A stretch of 36,981 nt of DNA, from NCBI GenBank assembly GCA_009914555.1, contig WNDY01000044.1, forward strand, positions 1 to 36,981. The letters are read 5' to 3'. The position numbers were made by a program, and so were the translations under genes. Shown piece by piece: positions 9,610 to 17,836 of this stretch. The notes under the pieces are model-generated. The model saw nothing but the letters and a program-made list of their open reading frames with translations. It made no database searches and was not told the origin of the DNA. Numbering within the stretch: the stretch's first letter is position 1; each line of letters starts with the position of its first letter. Origin of the DNA: Xylophilus sp. Lineage in GTDB: Bacteria; Pseudomonadota; Gammaproteobacteria; Burkholderiales; Burkholderiaceae_C.

Positions 9610-10730
9610 GCCTCGAACCCTTCCGCCATTCCGAGCCGCTGACGCTCGGCGTCGAGCTGGAGCTCCAGCTCGTCAGCACCCACGACTACGACCTCGCGCC
9701 CTATGCCGACGACATGCTGCGGCTGATGGAGAAGATCCCGCTGCCCGGCAGCGTGGTGCCCGAGATGACGTCGAGCATGATCGAGATCTCCACCGGCGTC
9801 TGCCATTCGGCCTCGGAGGTGCTGGGCCAGCTCACGCCAATCCGCGACGCCCTGGTGAAGAGCGCCGACAAGCTCAACATCGCCATCGTCGGCGGCGGCA
9901 CGCACCCGTTCCAGCAGTGGCACGAGCAGCGCATCTACGACCGGCCGCGCTTTCGCAAGCTGTCGGAGCTGTATGGCTACCTGTCCAAGCAGTTCACCAT
10001 CTTCGGCCAGCACGTGCACATCGGCTGCCCGGACGCGAACGCGGCGCTCTTGATGCTGCACCGCATGAGCCGCTACATCCCGCACTTCATCGCGCTGTCG
10101 GCGTCGAGCCCCTACGTGCAGGGGCAGGACACGGCCTTCGACTCGGCGCGGCTCAACTCGGTGTTCGCCTTCCCGCTGTCGGGCCGCGCGCCGTTCGCGC
10201 TGACCTGGGACGAGTTCGCGGACTACTACGGCAAGATGACGCGCACCGGCGTCGTGCGCAGCATGAAGGACTTCTACTGGGACATCCGGCCCAAACCGGA
10301 GTTCGGCACGATCGAGATCCGCGTGTTCGACACGCCGCTGACCATCGAGCGCGCCACCGCGCTCGCGGCCTTCGTGCAGACACTGGGCGCCTGGTTCCTC
10401 GAAGACCAGCCGTTCATGCCGTCGGACGACGACTACCTCGTCTACACCTACAACCGCTTCCAGGCCTGCCGCTTCGGGCTCGACGCGGTCTACGTGGACC
10501 CGGCCACGGGCGAGCACATGGCGCTGCGCGAGCACATCCTGCAGACGCTGCACCGCGTCGACCCGCACGCCCGGCGGCTGGGCGCCGGCAACGCACTGCA
10601 GATGCTGCGCGACAGCGTCAACAGCAACCACAACGACGCGCGCTGGCTGCGCGAGCTGCAGGCGCGCGAACAGCTGCTGGGCGAGGTGGTGCGGCGCGGC
10701 GCGGGGCGGTTCCGCGGGCAGCCGGCGTAG
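9606..10730 (+). CDS. ybdK: YbdK-type carboxylate-amine ligase (glutamate–cysteine ligase 2 family)
   Basis: The 374-residue protein begins [21 protein letters not shown] (residues 1–21 in two overlapping parts) and continues with [34 protein letters not shown] and [15 protein letters not shown], the GCS2 fold with its glutamate and ATP/metal-binding residues. E. coli YbdK has weak glutamate–cysteine ligase activity in vitro; the natural substrates are not settled. The GTG at 9606 is preferred because it overlaps the antiporter's TGA and gives the family N-terminus. Coupling to an antiporter of the glutathione-gated Kef superfamily suggests that the ligase may make a thiol or peptide ligand for it, or shares a stress response; that is inference. 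Confidence 0.88.
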   Translation: MSLEPFRHSEPLTLGVELELQLVSTHDYDLAPYADDMLRLMEKIPLPGSVVPEMTSSMIEISTGVCHSASEVLGQLTPIRDALVKSADKLNIAIVGGGTHPFQQWHEQRIYDRPRFRKLSELYGYLSKQFTIFGQHVHIGCPDANAALLMLHRMSRYIPHFIALSASSPYVQGQDTAFDSARLNSVFAFPLSGRAPFALTWDEFADYYGKMTRTGVVRSMKDFYWDIRPKPEFGTIEIRVFDTPLTIERATALAAFVQTLGAWFLEDQPFMPSDDDYLVYTYNRFQACRFGLDAVYVDPATGEHMALREHILQTLHRVDPHARRLGAGNALQMLRDSVNSNHNDARWLRELQAREQLLGEVVRRGAGRFRGQPA

Positions 10731-10764
10731 TGGGCTACCCGCCAGGGCAGCAGCCGCCCGTTCC

Positions 10765-11652
10765 ATGATCAACCTGAAGCACATCGAGGTATTCCACGCC
10801 GTCATGCAGACCGGCTCGGCGACCGGCGCAGCGCGCATGCTCCATGTGACGCAGCCCGCCGTCAGCGCCGTGCTGAAGCACTTGGAGGCGCGGCTGCAGA
10901 TGCAGCTGTTCGCCCGTGTCGGCGGCCGGCTCGTTCCCACCCCGGAGGCGCACGCGCTGCTGCCTGACGTGCGCGGCATCTACGGCCGCATCGAAGCCAT
11001 GGAGCGCTTGGCGCAGGACTTGGCTGGCGGCCGGCTGGGCACCTTGTCGGTCGCGGCGTCCTCCCCGGTGACCAACGGCTGGCTGGCCAAGGCGGTCTCG
11101 GAATTTCTCGCCGCGCGCCCCGGCGTGCGGGTCGCGCTGCAGTCGCTGGCCTCGCCGCAGGTGCTCGACCGCGTCGCCAGCCGCGAAGCCGAACTGGGCC
11201 TGGCCTACGAGCCTGTGCTCCACCCCGAGGTCGTGGCCGAGGTGATCGCGGACAACAGCGTCGCCTGCGTGATGCCCGCCGACCATCCGCTGGCGGCGCG
11301 TGCGGAGATCCAGGTGGCCGACCTCGCGCCCTATTCCCTCGTCACCTACCTGCCGCAGGCGCTGCTGCGTCCCTACGTGGACCGGGCGCTGGGACAGGCG
11401 GGCATCGCCCCGGCCATCGCCGTGCAGGTGGGGCTGTCGATCACCGGCATTGCCCTTGCCTACCACGGGGCGGGCATCGCGCTCGTGGAGCCGCAGCTGC
11501 TGGCGTCGCTGCCCCTGCCGGGGCTGGTGGCGCGGCCGCTGCTGCCGCGCATCGAGGTGCGCACGCTGCTGCTGCTGCACCGCGATGCGCCGCGCTCGCG
11601 GCTGCTCGAAGACTTCATCGCCCACATCCGGGAGCGGCGCCCCGCGCCTTGA
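10765..11652 (+). CDS. LysR-family transcriptional regulator
   Basis: The 295-residue protein has the LysR winged helix-turn-helix at the N-terminus (MINLKHIEVFHAVMQTGSA, residues 1–19, then AARMLHVTQPAVSAVLKHLE), and a periplasmic-binding-like effector domain from about residue 90. The pattern HIEVFHAVMQTGSATGAAR is typical of the NocR/OccR-like branch. It lies 34 bases after ybdK and 106 bases before an aldolase and a Bug-type receptor on the same strand. It probably controls those two genes and responds to the organic acid they handle; the effector is unknown. Confidence 0.88.
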   Translation: MINLKHIEVFHAVMQTGSATGAARMLHVTQPAVSAVLKHLEARLQMQLFARVGGRLVPTPEAHALLPDVRGIYGRIEAMERLAQDLAGGRLGTLSVAASSPVTNGWLAKAVSEFLAARPGVRVALQSLASPQVLDRVASREAELGLAYEPVLHPEVVAEVIADNSVACVMPADHPLAARAEIQVADLAPYSLVTYLPQALLRPYVDRALGQAGIAPAIAVQVGLSITGIALAYHGAGIALVEPQLLASLPLPGLVARPLLPRIEVRTLLLLHRDAPRSRLLEDFIAHIRERRPAP

Positions 11653-11758
11653 TGCCCATCAGGAAAGCTTATGGCCGGTACCGGATTCGTGATTGGCGCG
11701 CCGGCAGAGTCCCTGCCTAGACTGCGCACCCCGAACCCCATGTCCTGAGTGCCAGACG

Positions 11759-12577
11759 ATGAATGCCCCCGACCTCCCTGCCAAGCGATCGGTCTATGCG
11801 CCCGACCAAGCGGGGCTCTACTTTCCCCAGCCTCCGAAATTCGAATCCGCAGCCGAGGAACGCCTGCATCGCAAGCAGCGCCTGGCCGCCGTGTGCCGCG
11901 TGTTCGCCCGGTTCCGCTACGAGTACGGATTTGCCGGCCACGTGACGGTGCGTGATCCCGAGCACCCCGACCTCTACTGGACCAACCCGTTCGCGATGGA
12001 CTTCGGCCGCGTGCGCGTGTCCGACCTGCTGCTGGTCGACCACGAAGGCCGGGTGCTGGAGGGGAGCTGGGCGGTCAACCGCGCCGGCTTCGTGCTGCAC
12101 GCGGCCATCCACCGGGCCAACCCGCACGTGCTGGCCTCGTGCCACGCGCACACGACCCACGGCATGGCCTGGGCGTCGCTCGGCCGCAAGCTCGATCCGA
12201 TCACGCAGACGGCCGCCAGCTTCTCCACCGACCATGCGCTGATCACCGAGGAAGCCGGCGCCGTGGTGGTGGAGAAGTCCGCCGGCCAGAAGGTGGCCGA
12301 AGCCTTCGGCGAGAACAAGATCGCCATCCATCAGAACCACGGCCTGTTCTCGGCCGGGCGCGAGAGTGTGGACGAGGCGGCCTGGTGGCTCATCGCCGCC
12401 GAGCGCGCCTGCGAGATCCAGCTCAAGGCCGAGGCCACCGGCCATCCGCTCAAGCAGATTCCCCCCGAAGCGGCGGCGCACTCGTCCAGGCACCTGGGCT
12501 CGCCGTTCATAGCCTGGCTGCACTTCCAGCCGATCTACGACGCCATCTGCCGCAGCGACCCGGATCTGTTCGACTGA
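11759..12577 (+). CDS. Class II aldolase/adducin-family protein
   Basis: The 272-residue protein has the class II aldolase fold: FAGHVTVRDPEHPDLYWTNP (about residues 58–77), a zinc-binding CHAHTTHG (128–135) and AIHQNHGLFSAG with the third metal-site histidine. Relatives include fuculose- and ribulose-phosphate aldolases/epimerases and many catabolic decarboxylases or hydroxy-acid aldolases. The sequence alone does not give the substrate. The start at 11759 (MNAPDLPAKRS) is preferred over an upstream ATG at 11693 that lies in the intergenic region. A Bug/TctC receptor follows 61 bases downstream, so a carboxylic acid or its breakdown product is a likely substrate. Confidence 0.87.
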   Translation: MNAPDLPAKRSVYAPDQAGLYFPQPPKFESAAEERLHRKQRLAAVCRVFARFRYEYGFAGHVTVRDPEHPDLYWTNPFAMDFGRVRVSDLLLVDHEGRVLEGSWAVNRAGFVLHAAIHRANPHVLASCHAHTTHGMAWASLGRKLDPITQTAASFSTDHALITEEAGAVVVEKSAGQKVAEAFGENKIAIHQNHGLFSAGRESVDEAAWWLIAAERACEIQLKAEATGHPLKQIPPEAAAHSSRHLGSPFIAWLHFQPIYDAICRSDPDLFD

Positions 12578-12638
12578 CCCCGGACACGGCGGCGCGCCGC
12601 GCCGCCGCCCGCCCCTTCCACCGACGGAGAAAGTTTCC

Positions 12639-13601
12639 TTGAAGAACATGCTGCAACGCGCCGCGATCGCCGGCGCCCTTGCCATCACGGCCACGGCCCA
12701 CGCCGCCTGGCCCGACGACAAGCCCATCGAGATCGTCGTCGGCTTCGCGCCCGGCGGCGAAACCGACATCATGGCCCGCGGCCTGGCGCCCTTCCTCCAG
12801 AAGTACCTGGGCGCCAAAGCCAGCCTCGTCGTGGTCAACAAGGTCGGCGCCTCCGGCGAAATCGCCAATGCCTACCTGCAGCGCGCCCAGCCCGACGGCT
12901 ACACCATCGGCGTCGTCAACGTGCCGCCGCTGGTCTTCGTACCGCTGACCAAGAAGGCGCAATACGACCCGCGCGAACTGGCGCTGACGGCCCGCGTCGT
13001 CAGCGACGCCACGCTGCTGGTCGCGCGCAGGGACAGCCCCTACACCAGCCTGCAGCAGGTCGTGCAGGAGCTGCGCGGCCGGCCGAACTCGCTGTCCTTC
13101 GGCTACAACGGCGTCGGCTCCAATGGCCACCTGGCCATGCTGCGGCTGCAGCAGACCACCGGCATCGAACTCAACGACGTGCCGTTCAACGGCACCGGCC
13201 AGTCGAAGAACGCCCTGCTGGGCGGGCATACGCAGTTCATGTTCACCAGCCTCACGGCCGTGCCCCAGCCCGACAAGGAGGCGGTGCCGCTGCGCATCGT
13301 CAGCCAGTTCATGGCGCAGCGCGCGCCGGCGCTCAAGGACGTGCCGACCGCGCGCGAGCAGGGCATCGACGTCGTCATGCCGTCCGACCGCGGCTTCGCG
13401 ACGCCCAGGGCCGTGCCCGCGGCGATCCGGCTGCGCCTGCAGGATGCGATCGCTGCCGCGCTGAAGGACCCGGCCTTCCTGAAATCCGCCTCGGGCTACG
13501 CCTCGGTGATCAGCTACCTGCCGGGCGACGAGTGGCAACGCAGCCTCGACGCCGGCCAGGCCGCCCTGCAGGCGCTCGCGGCGGGCATGCCCCGGCAGTA
13601 G
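12639..13601 (+). CDS. Bug/TctC-type tripartite tricarboxylate receptor, periplasmic
   Basis: The 320-residue protein has a signal peptide (positively charged start, hydrophobic AIAGALAITAT, cleavage after AHA near residue 23) and the Bug fold: PIEIVVGFAPGGETDIMAR, YTIGVVN, VPFNGTGQSKNALLGGH and DVPTAREQG. Such periplasmic proteins capture carboxylates for TTT transporters; many members in Burkholderiales are orphans without TctAB, as here. A TTG at 12639 is the likely start because GGAGA at 12626–12630 stands eight bases before it, against 17 before the next ATG at 12648. The upstream aldolase and LysR gene suggest a small uptake and catabolism unit. Confidence 0.9.
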   Translation: MKNMLQRAAIAGALAITATAHAAWPDDKPIEIVVGFAPGGETDIMARGLAPFLQKYLGAKASLVVVNKVGASGEIANAYLQRAQPDGYTIGVVNVPPLVFVPLTKKAQYDPRELALTARVVSDATLLVARRDSPYTSLQQVVQELRGRPNSLSFGYNGVGSNGHLAMLRLQQTTGIELNDVPFNGTGQSKNALLGGHTQFMFTSLTAVPQPDKEAVPLRIVSQFMAQRAPALKDVPTAREQGIDVVMPSDRGFATPRAVPAAIRLRLQDAIAAALKDPAFLKSASGYASVISYLPGDEWQRSLDAGQAALQALAAGMPRQ

Positions 13602-13628
13602 GCAGCCGGCAGGCCCTATGCTCGGGCC

Positions 13629-14603
13629 ATGGGTGAATTCGACCTCATCGACCGCTACTTCAAGCGCCCGCTGCGCCACGCGCCGGCCTCGCGCGCGCTG
13701 CTCGGGCCCGGCGACGACTGCGCGCTGCTGGCGCCCGCGGCCGGCATGCAGCTCGCCGTCTCCAGCGACATGCTGGTCGAGGGCCGGCACTTCCTCTCCA
13801 CCGTCGATCCGACGCGGCTCGGCCACAAGGCGCTCGCGGTCAACCTGAGCGATCTGGCCGCCTGCGGCGCGCGGCCGCTCGCGTTCACGCTGGCACTGGC
13901 GCTGCCGCGGGTGGACGAGCGCTGGCTGGCCGGCTTTTCCGAAGGACTGTTCGCGCTGGCCGACGCGCACGGCTGCGAACTGGTCGGCGGCGACACCACG
14001 GCCGGGCCGCTGAACATCTGCATCACCGTCTTCGGCGAGGTGCCGGCCGGCACGGCCCTGCTGCGCAGCGGCGCGCGCGCCGGCGACGACCTCTGGGCCA
14101 GCGGCACGCTGGGCGATGCGCGGCTGGCGCTAGAGGTCTTCCGCGGCCGGCTCGCGCTCGACGCGGCCGGCTTCGACGCCGCGCGGCTACGCATGGAAGC
14201 GCCCACGCCGCGCGTGGCCCTCGGGCAGGCGCTGCGCGGCATCGCGACCAGTGCGGTCGACATCAGCGACGGCCTGCTCGGCGACCTCGGCCACGTGCTG
14301 CGCGCCTCGGGCGTGGGCGCGCGCATCGACGTGGCGGCCGCGCTGGCGCTGCTGGCCCACGGCGCGCAGCGGCTCGACCGCGCGCTGGCGCTCGCATGCG
14401 TGCTGGCAGGCGGCGACGACTACGAGCTGGCCTTCACCGCGCCGGCCACCGCGCGTGCCGCGGTGGAGGCGGCCGGCCGCGCCGCGCAGGTGGCGGTGAC
14501 GCGCATCGGCACCATCGAGGCGCCGCCCGGCGTGCGGCTGCTGGAGGCCGACGGCCGGCCGCTGGCGCGGCGCTTCGCCTCCTTCGACCACTTCGCACGC
14601 TAG
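13629..14603 (+). CDS. thiL: Thiamine-monophosphate kinase
   Basis: ThiL phosphorylates thiamine monophosphate to the cofactor thiamine diphosphate. The 324-residue protein carries GEFDLIDRYF at the start, LGPGDDCALL (metal and ATP-binding aspartates), SSDMLVEGRHF, NLSDLAACGARP, GGDTTAG, AVDISDGLLGDLGH and AGGDDYELAF, all diagnostic of the family. It precedes pgpA and pncC as in many betaproteobacteria, but here a phasin-like gene is placed between. Confidence 0.95.
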   Translation: MGEFDLIDRYFKRPLRHAPASRALLGPGDDCALLAPAAGMQLAVSSDMLVEGRHFLSTVDPTRLGHKALAVNLSDLAACGARPLAFTLALALPRVDERWLAGFSEGLFALADAHGCELVGGDTTAGPLNICITVFGEVPAGTALLRSGARAGDDLWASGTLGDARLALEVFRGRLALDAAGFDAARLRMEAPTPRVALGQALRGIATSAVDISDGLLGDLGHVLRASGVGARIDVAAALALLAHGAQRLDRALALACVLAGGDDYELAFTAPATARAAVEAAGRAAQVAVTRIGTIEAPPGVRLLEADGRPLARRFASFDHFAR

Positions 14604-14615
14604 GATTCTTCCCCC

Positions 14616-14676
14616 ATACCCCCGGTCCTGCATGCCAGATGCGTCCGCAGTACATGCAGTCTGAAGATATACCCCC
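14616..14676 (+). repeat. Paired motif locus B: ATACCCCC … ATACCCCC, 53-bp spacing
   Basis: ATACCCCC begins at 14616 and again at 14669, 53 bases apart. Between the two is a stem with arms CTGCATG (14628–14634) and CATGCAG (14653–14659). The locus lies in the 243-base intergenic region between thiL and the phasin-like gene. The rest of that region contains no gene that I can support; GGTATAGAGT near 14735 resembles a -10 element without a clear -35. Confidence 0.7.
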
Positions 14677-14846
14677 ATGCATGAACAAAACGGCGCAGAT
14701 CATTGCCCTGGCGCATGGCCGCCGGCCGCAGGTGCGGTATAGAGTGTGTCGCTCCGGGGACGAGCACCGGCCGCCGCCGCGGCGGCGCGGCGGCGCAGCC
14801 CCATCCGCGCAACCCCTTCCCAACCCACCGCCCGAAGGAGACACCG

Positions 14847-15383
14847 ATGAGCGCCACCGCCCCCGACCGCGCCGCCGCCCCGGCGACCGACCCTCTGCTG
14901 CCGCTGGCCCTGTACCAGGCCAACCTCACTCTGTGGCTGCGCACCAGCGCGCTGCTGGCCGAAGGCCGCGCCCAGTGGATCGCCCTGGGCGTGCAGACGC
15001 TGCGCGGCGGCATCGAGGAAACCCGCAGCGAGACCGACGACCTGCTGCGCGGCGCCGGCTGGCAGACGCTGGCCGCCCTGCCCACACACGCGCTGGCCCA
15101 GGCGCTGCAGCACCAGGTGGCGGCCGCACAGGGCGTGGTGCAGACGGCCATCAGCAACCAGGCCGCCTTCGGCGCCGGCTACCGGGCGGCGCTGGCCGAG
15201 TGGCGCGAGGCCGCGGCCCAGGCGGTCGGCCGCGCCTGGCAGCGCGCCGGCACGGCCACGCCGGCCGCCGTCTGGGCGGCGGCGGTGCAGCCGCAGCAGC
15301 ACGCCGCGGCTGTCGCGGCCGCTGCGCCGGCGGACCGGGCCGCAGCGGCAGTGGCACCGCAGGATGCCGGCACCGTCCACTGA
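14847..15383 (+). CDS. Phasin-like polyhydroxyalkanoate granule-associated protein
   Basis: The 178-residue protein is alanine-rich and mostly helical, with LALYQANLTLWLRTSALL, amphipathic heptads through AQALQHQVAAAQGVVQTAI, and a low-complexity Ala/Pro tail. This resembles phasin family proteins, which coat PHA granules; the similarity is by pattern and not by any catalytic motif. A GAAGGAG six bases before the ATG at 14847 fixes the start. It is flanked by thiL and pgpA, and 42 bases separate it from pgpA. A general coiled-coil protein is the alternative. Confidence 0.65.
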   Translation: MSATAPDRAAAPATDPLLPLALYQANLTLWLRTSALLAEGRAQWIALGVQTLRGGIEETRSETDDLLRGAGWQTLAALPTHALAQALQHQVAAAQGVVQTAISNQAAFGAGYRAALAEWREAAAQAVGRAWQRAGTATPAAVWAAAVQPQQHAAAVAAAAPADRAAAAVAPQDAGTVH

Positions 15384-15425
15384 CGGTCCGGACGCCGCCC
15401 GGGCCGGTACGGGCAGAATCGCCCG

Positions 15426-15968
15426 ATGACCTTCGCCTCCGACGCCGCGGCGTCCCGCACCGCCGCGGCCGCCCGGCCGACCAGCCGCTTCCTGCTCGCC
15501 CATCCGGCGCACTTCATCGCGCTGGGCTTCGGCTGCGGCCTGTCGCGCGTCGCGCCCGGCACGGCCGGCACGCTCTGGGCCTGGCTCTCGTTCGTGGTGC
15601 TGCAGCGGTGGCTCACGCCCGCGCAGACCGGCTGGCTGATCGCCGTGTCGCTGCCCGTGGGCTGGTGGGCCTGCACCGTGGCCGCGCGCAGCCTGCGCAT
15701 GGCCGACCCGAGCCCCGTGGTGTGGGACGAGGTCGTCGCCTTCTGGATCGTGCTGTGGCTGCTGTGGCCCGTCGGCTTCTGGGGGCAGCTGGTCGCGTTC
15801 GCGCTGTTCCGCTATTTCGACGCGGCCAAGCCCGGCCCGGTGGGCTGGGCCGACCGGCAGTTCCACGGCTTCGGCGCGGCCGGCGGCTTCGGCATCCTGT
15901 TCGACGACCTGGTGGCGGCGTTCTGCACGCTGCTGGTCTTCGCGGTCTGGACGTTCCTGTTGCGATGA
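15426..15968 (+). CDS. pgpA: Phosphatidylglycerophosphatase A
   Basis: PgpA dephosphorylates phosphatidylglycerol phosphate in the inner membrane. The 180-residue protein shows IALGFGCGLSRVAPGTAGTL, WDEVVAFWIVLW with the acidic active-site pair, and FALFRYFDAAKPGPVGWADR, the conserved family core, plus about four membrane segments. Its TGA overlaps the ATG of pncC (ATGA), so the two are coupled. Confidence 0.95.
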   Translation: MTFASDAAASRTAAAARPTSRFLLAHPAHFIALGFGCGLSRVAPGTAGTLWAWLSFVVLQRWLTPAQTGWLIAVSLPVGWWACTVAARSLRMADPSPVVWDEVVAFWIVLWLLWPVGFWGQLVAFALFRYFDAAKPGPVGWADRQFHGFGAAGGFGILFDDLVAAFCTLLVFAVWTFLLR

Positions 15969-16450
15969 GCGCTGACATCGACCTTCTCGTGGCCCGGCTC
16001 GCCGACCGGCTGCGCGCGCGCGGCGCGATGCTGGCCACGGCCGAGAGCTGCACCGGCGGCCTGATCGCCGCGGCCTGCACCGCGCTGGCCGGGTCGAGCG
16101 ACTGGTTCGAGCGCGGCTTCGTCACCTATTCCAACGCGGCCAAGACCGAGCTGCTTGGCGTGGATGCGGCCCTGATCGCCGCGCACGGCGCGGTCAGCGA
16201 ACCGGTGGCCCGGGCGATGGCGGCCGGCGCCGTGCGGCATTCGCGCGCCCAGGCCGCCGTGGCCGTGACCGGCGTGGCCGGCCCGGGCGGCGGCTCGGCC
16301 GACAAGCCGGTGGGCACGGTGTGGTTCGGCTGGCAGATCGACGGCCGCCTGCGGGCCGAACGCCGGCGGTTCGACGGCGACCGCGCCGCGGTGCGCGCCG
16401 CCACCGTGGTCCATGCGCTGCGGACACTGGTGGATACGCTGGAAGCCTGA
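15965..16450 (+). CDS. pncC: Nicotinamide-nucleotide amidase (CinA C-terminal domain protein)
   Basis: The 161-residue protein is the stand-alone CinA C-terminal domain that deamidates nicotinamide mononucleotide to nicotinate mononucleotide, recycling NAD. Diagnostic segments are ATAESCTGGLIAAACT with the catalytic serine and threonine, FERGFVTYSNAAKTELLGV, and AVTGVAGPGGGSADKPVGTVW. It overlaps pgpA by four bases. The N-terminal molybdopterin-binding domain of full CinA is absent, as is usual in proteobacterial versions. Confidence 0.94.
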   Translation: MSADIDLLVARLADRLRARGAMLATAESCTGGLIAAACTALAGSSDWFERGFVTYSNAAKTELLGVDAALIAAHGAVSEPVARAMAAGAVRHSRAQAAVAVTGVAGPGGGSADKPVGTVWFGWQIDGRLRAERRRFDGDRAAVRAATVVHALRTLVDTLEA

Positions 16451-16472
16451 GACTTTCGACAATGCAAGCACC

Positions 16473-16784
16473 ATGACCGATCAACGCAACACCCTTGGCA
16501 TCGACTTTGCCGACAACCCGGCGGAGCAGCGCATCGAGGCCCGTATCGACGGCCAGCTCGCCGGCTTCGTCGCCTATGACGACAGCGGCGGCAGGAAGCA
16601 GCCGCTGCGCCTGGTCCACACCGAGGTGCTGCCGGCCTTCGAGGGCCGCGGCGTCGCCGGCGCGCTGGCCCGCCACGTGCTCGACGGCGCCCGCAGCCGC
16701 GGCGAACGCGTGGTGCCCGCGTGCAGCTACATCGCCACCTGGATCGAGCGGCATCCGGACTACGCCGGGCTCGTGGCCGGCTGA
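16473..16784 (+). CDS. Small GNAT-like N-acetyltransferase (YjdJ/PF14542 type)
   Basis: The 103-residue protein has the minimal GNAT fold of the YjdJ-like group: a beta sheet with GQLAGFVAYDD, then LVHTEVLPAFEGRGVAGAL, the acetyl-CoA-binding Q/RxxGxA-type loop, and a C-terminal VPACSYIATWIERHPDY. It begins 22 bases after pncC. The substrate is unknown; members of this group lack a clear acceptor site. It converges on the eamA gene with three bases between the stops. Confidence 0.85.
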   Translation: MTDQRNTLGIDFADNPAEQRIEARIDGQLAGFVAYDDSGGRKQPLRLVHTEVLPAFEGRGVAGALARHVLDGARSRGERVVPACSYIATWIERHPDYAGLVAG

Positions 16785-16787
16785 TCC

Positions 16788-17681
16788 CTACCGGGCTGGT
16801 CGCAGCACCAGCCAGAGCGCCGCGGCGATCAGCCCGCCGCCGCCCAGGTGCGCCAGCGTCAGCGGCTCGCCGAGGAAGCACCAGCCCCAGAGCGCGCCGA
16901 AGGCCGGCACCAGGAAGGTGACGGTCAGCGCGCCCAGCGGGCCGATGTCGGCGATCAGCCGGAAGAAGATCACATACCCCAGAGAGGTACAGGCCAGACC
17001 GAGCACGAGCATTGCGGTCCAGATGGATACCCCCGCCGCTGCAAGCCGGGGCAGCAGCGCCGGCGCCTGCACGGCCTGCCAGGCGAAGGCCGGCAGCAGC
17101 GTCAGCACGGCGCCAACCTGGCTGCCGAGCGCAGCCAGGCGGCTGTCGAGCCCGCCGCGGTCGGACACCCAGCGCCGCGTGAGCTGGGTCGACAGGCCAT
17201 AGGAGAACGTGGCCACCAGGCAGGCGCCCATGCCGAGCAGCGTGGCCGCATTGGGGGCCACCGGCTCTGCGCGCATCAGCACGGCCACGCCGGCCAGGCC
17301 GACGAGCACGCCGCCGATGCGCGCGGTGGTGATGCGCTCGCCGAACAGCGCCGCGCCGATCAGCACGCCCATGAGCGGCGTGGTCGCGTTCAGGATCGCG
17401 CTGTAGCCGGCCGGCAGCACGCGGGCGGCCAGCGCGTACATCAGGAAGGGAATGCCGGAATTGATGGCGCCGAGCGCCAGCGCCGGCCGTCCCAGCCCAC
17501 GCCAGTCGCGCGGCACCCGCATCGCCAGCACGATGGCGACCAGCCCGAGCGCGGCGAACGCCACGCGGAAGAACGCCGTGGGCACGGCGCCCAGCACCGG
17601 CGCAGCCACCCGCATGAACAGGAAGCTGCCGCCCCAGAGCGCGGCCAGGCCGAACAGGCGCGCGAGGCTGGCGGAGGTCAC
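16788..17681 (-). CDS. EamA-family (drug/metabolite) transporter
   Basis: The 297-residue protein contains two EamA repeats of five membrane helices each: FGLAALWGGSFLFMRVAAP near the N-terminus, LNATTPLMGVLIGAALFGER closing the first half, and TVTFLVPAFGALWGWCFLGE closing the second. Such permeases export metabolites or amino acids; the substrate is not predictable. No ATG fits the start; a GTG at 17681 gives VTSASLARLFGLAALWGG and has GAGAGG directly upstream, so I chose it. A pair of the 53-bp spaced motifs lies inside the gene at 16974–17034. Confidence 0.87.
   Translation of the reverse strand: MTSASLARLFGLAALWGGSFLFMRVAAPVLGAVPTAFFRVAFAALGLVAIVLAMRVPRDWRGLGRPALALGAINSGIPFLMYALAARVLPAGYSAILNATTPLMGVLIGAALFGERITTARIGGVLVGLAGVAVLMRAEPVAPNAATLLGMGACLVATFSYGLSTQLTRRWVSDRGGLDSRLAALGSQVGAVLTLLPAFAWQAVQAPALLPRLAAAGVSIWTAMLVLGLACTSLGYVIFFRLIADIGPLGALTVTFLVPAFGALWGWCFLGEPLTLAHLGGGGLIAAALWLVLRPAR
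16974..17034 (+). repeat. Paired motif locus C inside eamA: ATACCCC … ATACCCCC, 53-bp spacing
   Basis: ATACCCC starts at 16974 and ATACCCCC at 17027. Both are read on the plus strand, opposite to the eamA gene, where they encode the Gly-Tyr of SLGYVIFF and the Gly-Val of GVSIW. Those residues are plausible for the protein, so this copy could be a coincidence of coding. It is included because the spacing equals that of the four other loci. Confidence 0.5.
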
Positions 17682-17721
17682 CCTCTCACCGCGTTGTGGA
17701 GGGCGCGAGGCGCACAAAACC

Positions 17722-17830
17722 GCCGCGGCCCAGACCAGCAGACGCCGCGCAAGGGCCGCCCCGCCGCGCTGGCGTCGCCCCCTTCCCGCGTAGCGAGAGA
17801 AGGGGGGAGCCGCGCCGCGGCTCGAGGGGT
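17722..17830 (-). repeat. Dispersed GC-rich repeat, copy 1
   Basis: The minus strand of 17722–17775 (54 bases) differs only at a handful of positions from plus-strand 29681–29733. Both contain GCGGGGCGGCCCTTGC, flanked by ACGCCAGCGC and CGGCGTC…GCTGG. A second, shorter module with CCCCCCTTCTCTC (around 17797–17810 here, 29597–29611 in copy 2) keeps the same order but a different distance. It fills the gap between yecA (3' end) and eamA (5' end). No coding function is apparent. Confidence 0.75.
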
Positions 17831-17836
17831 TGTGCT

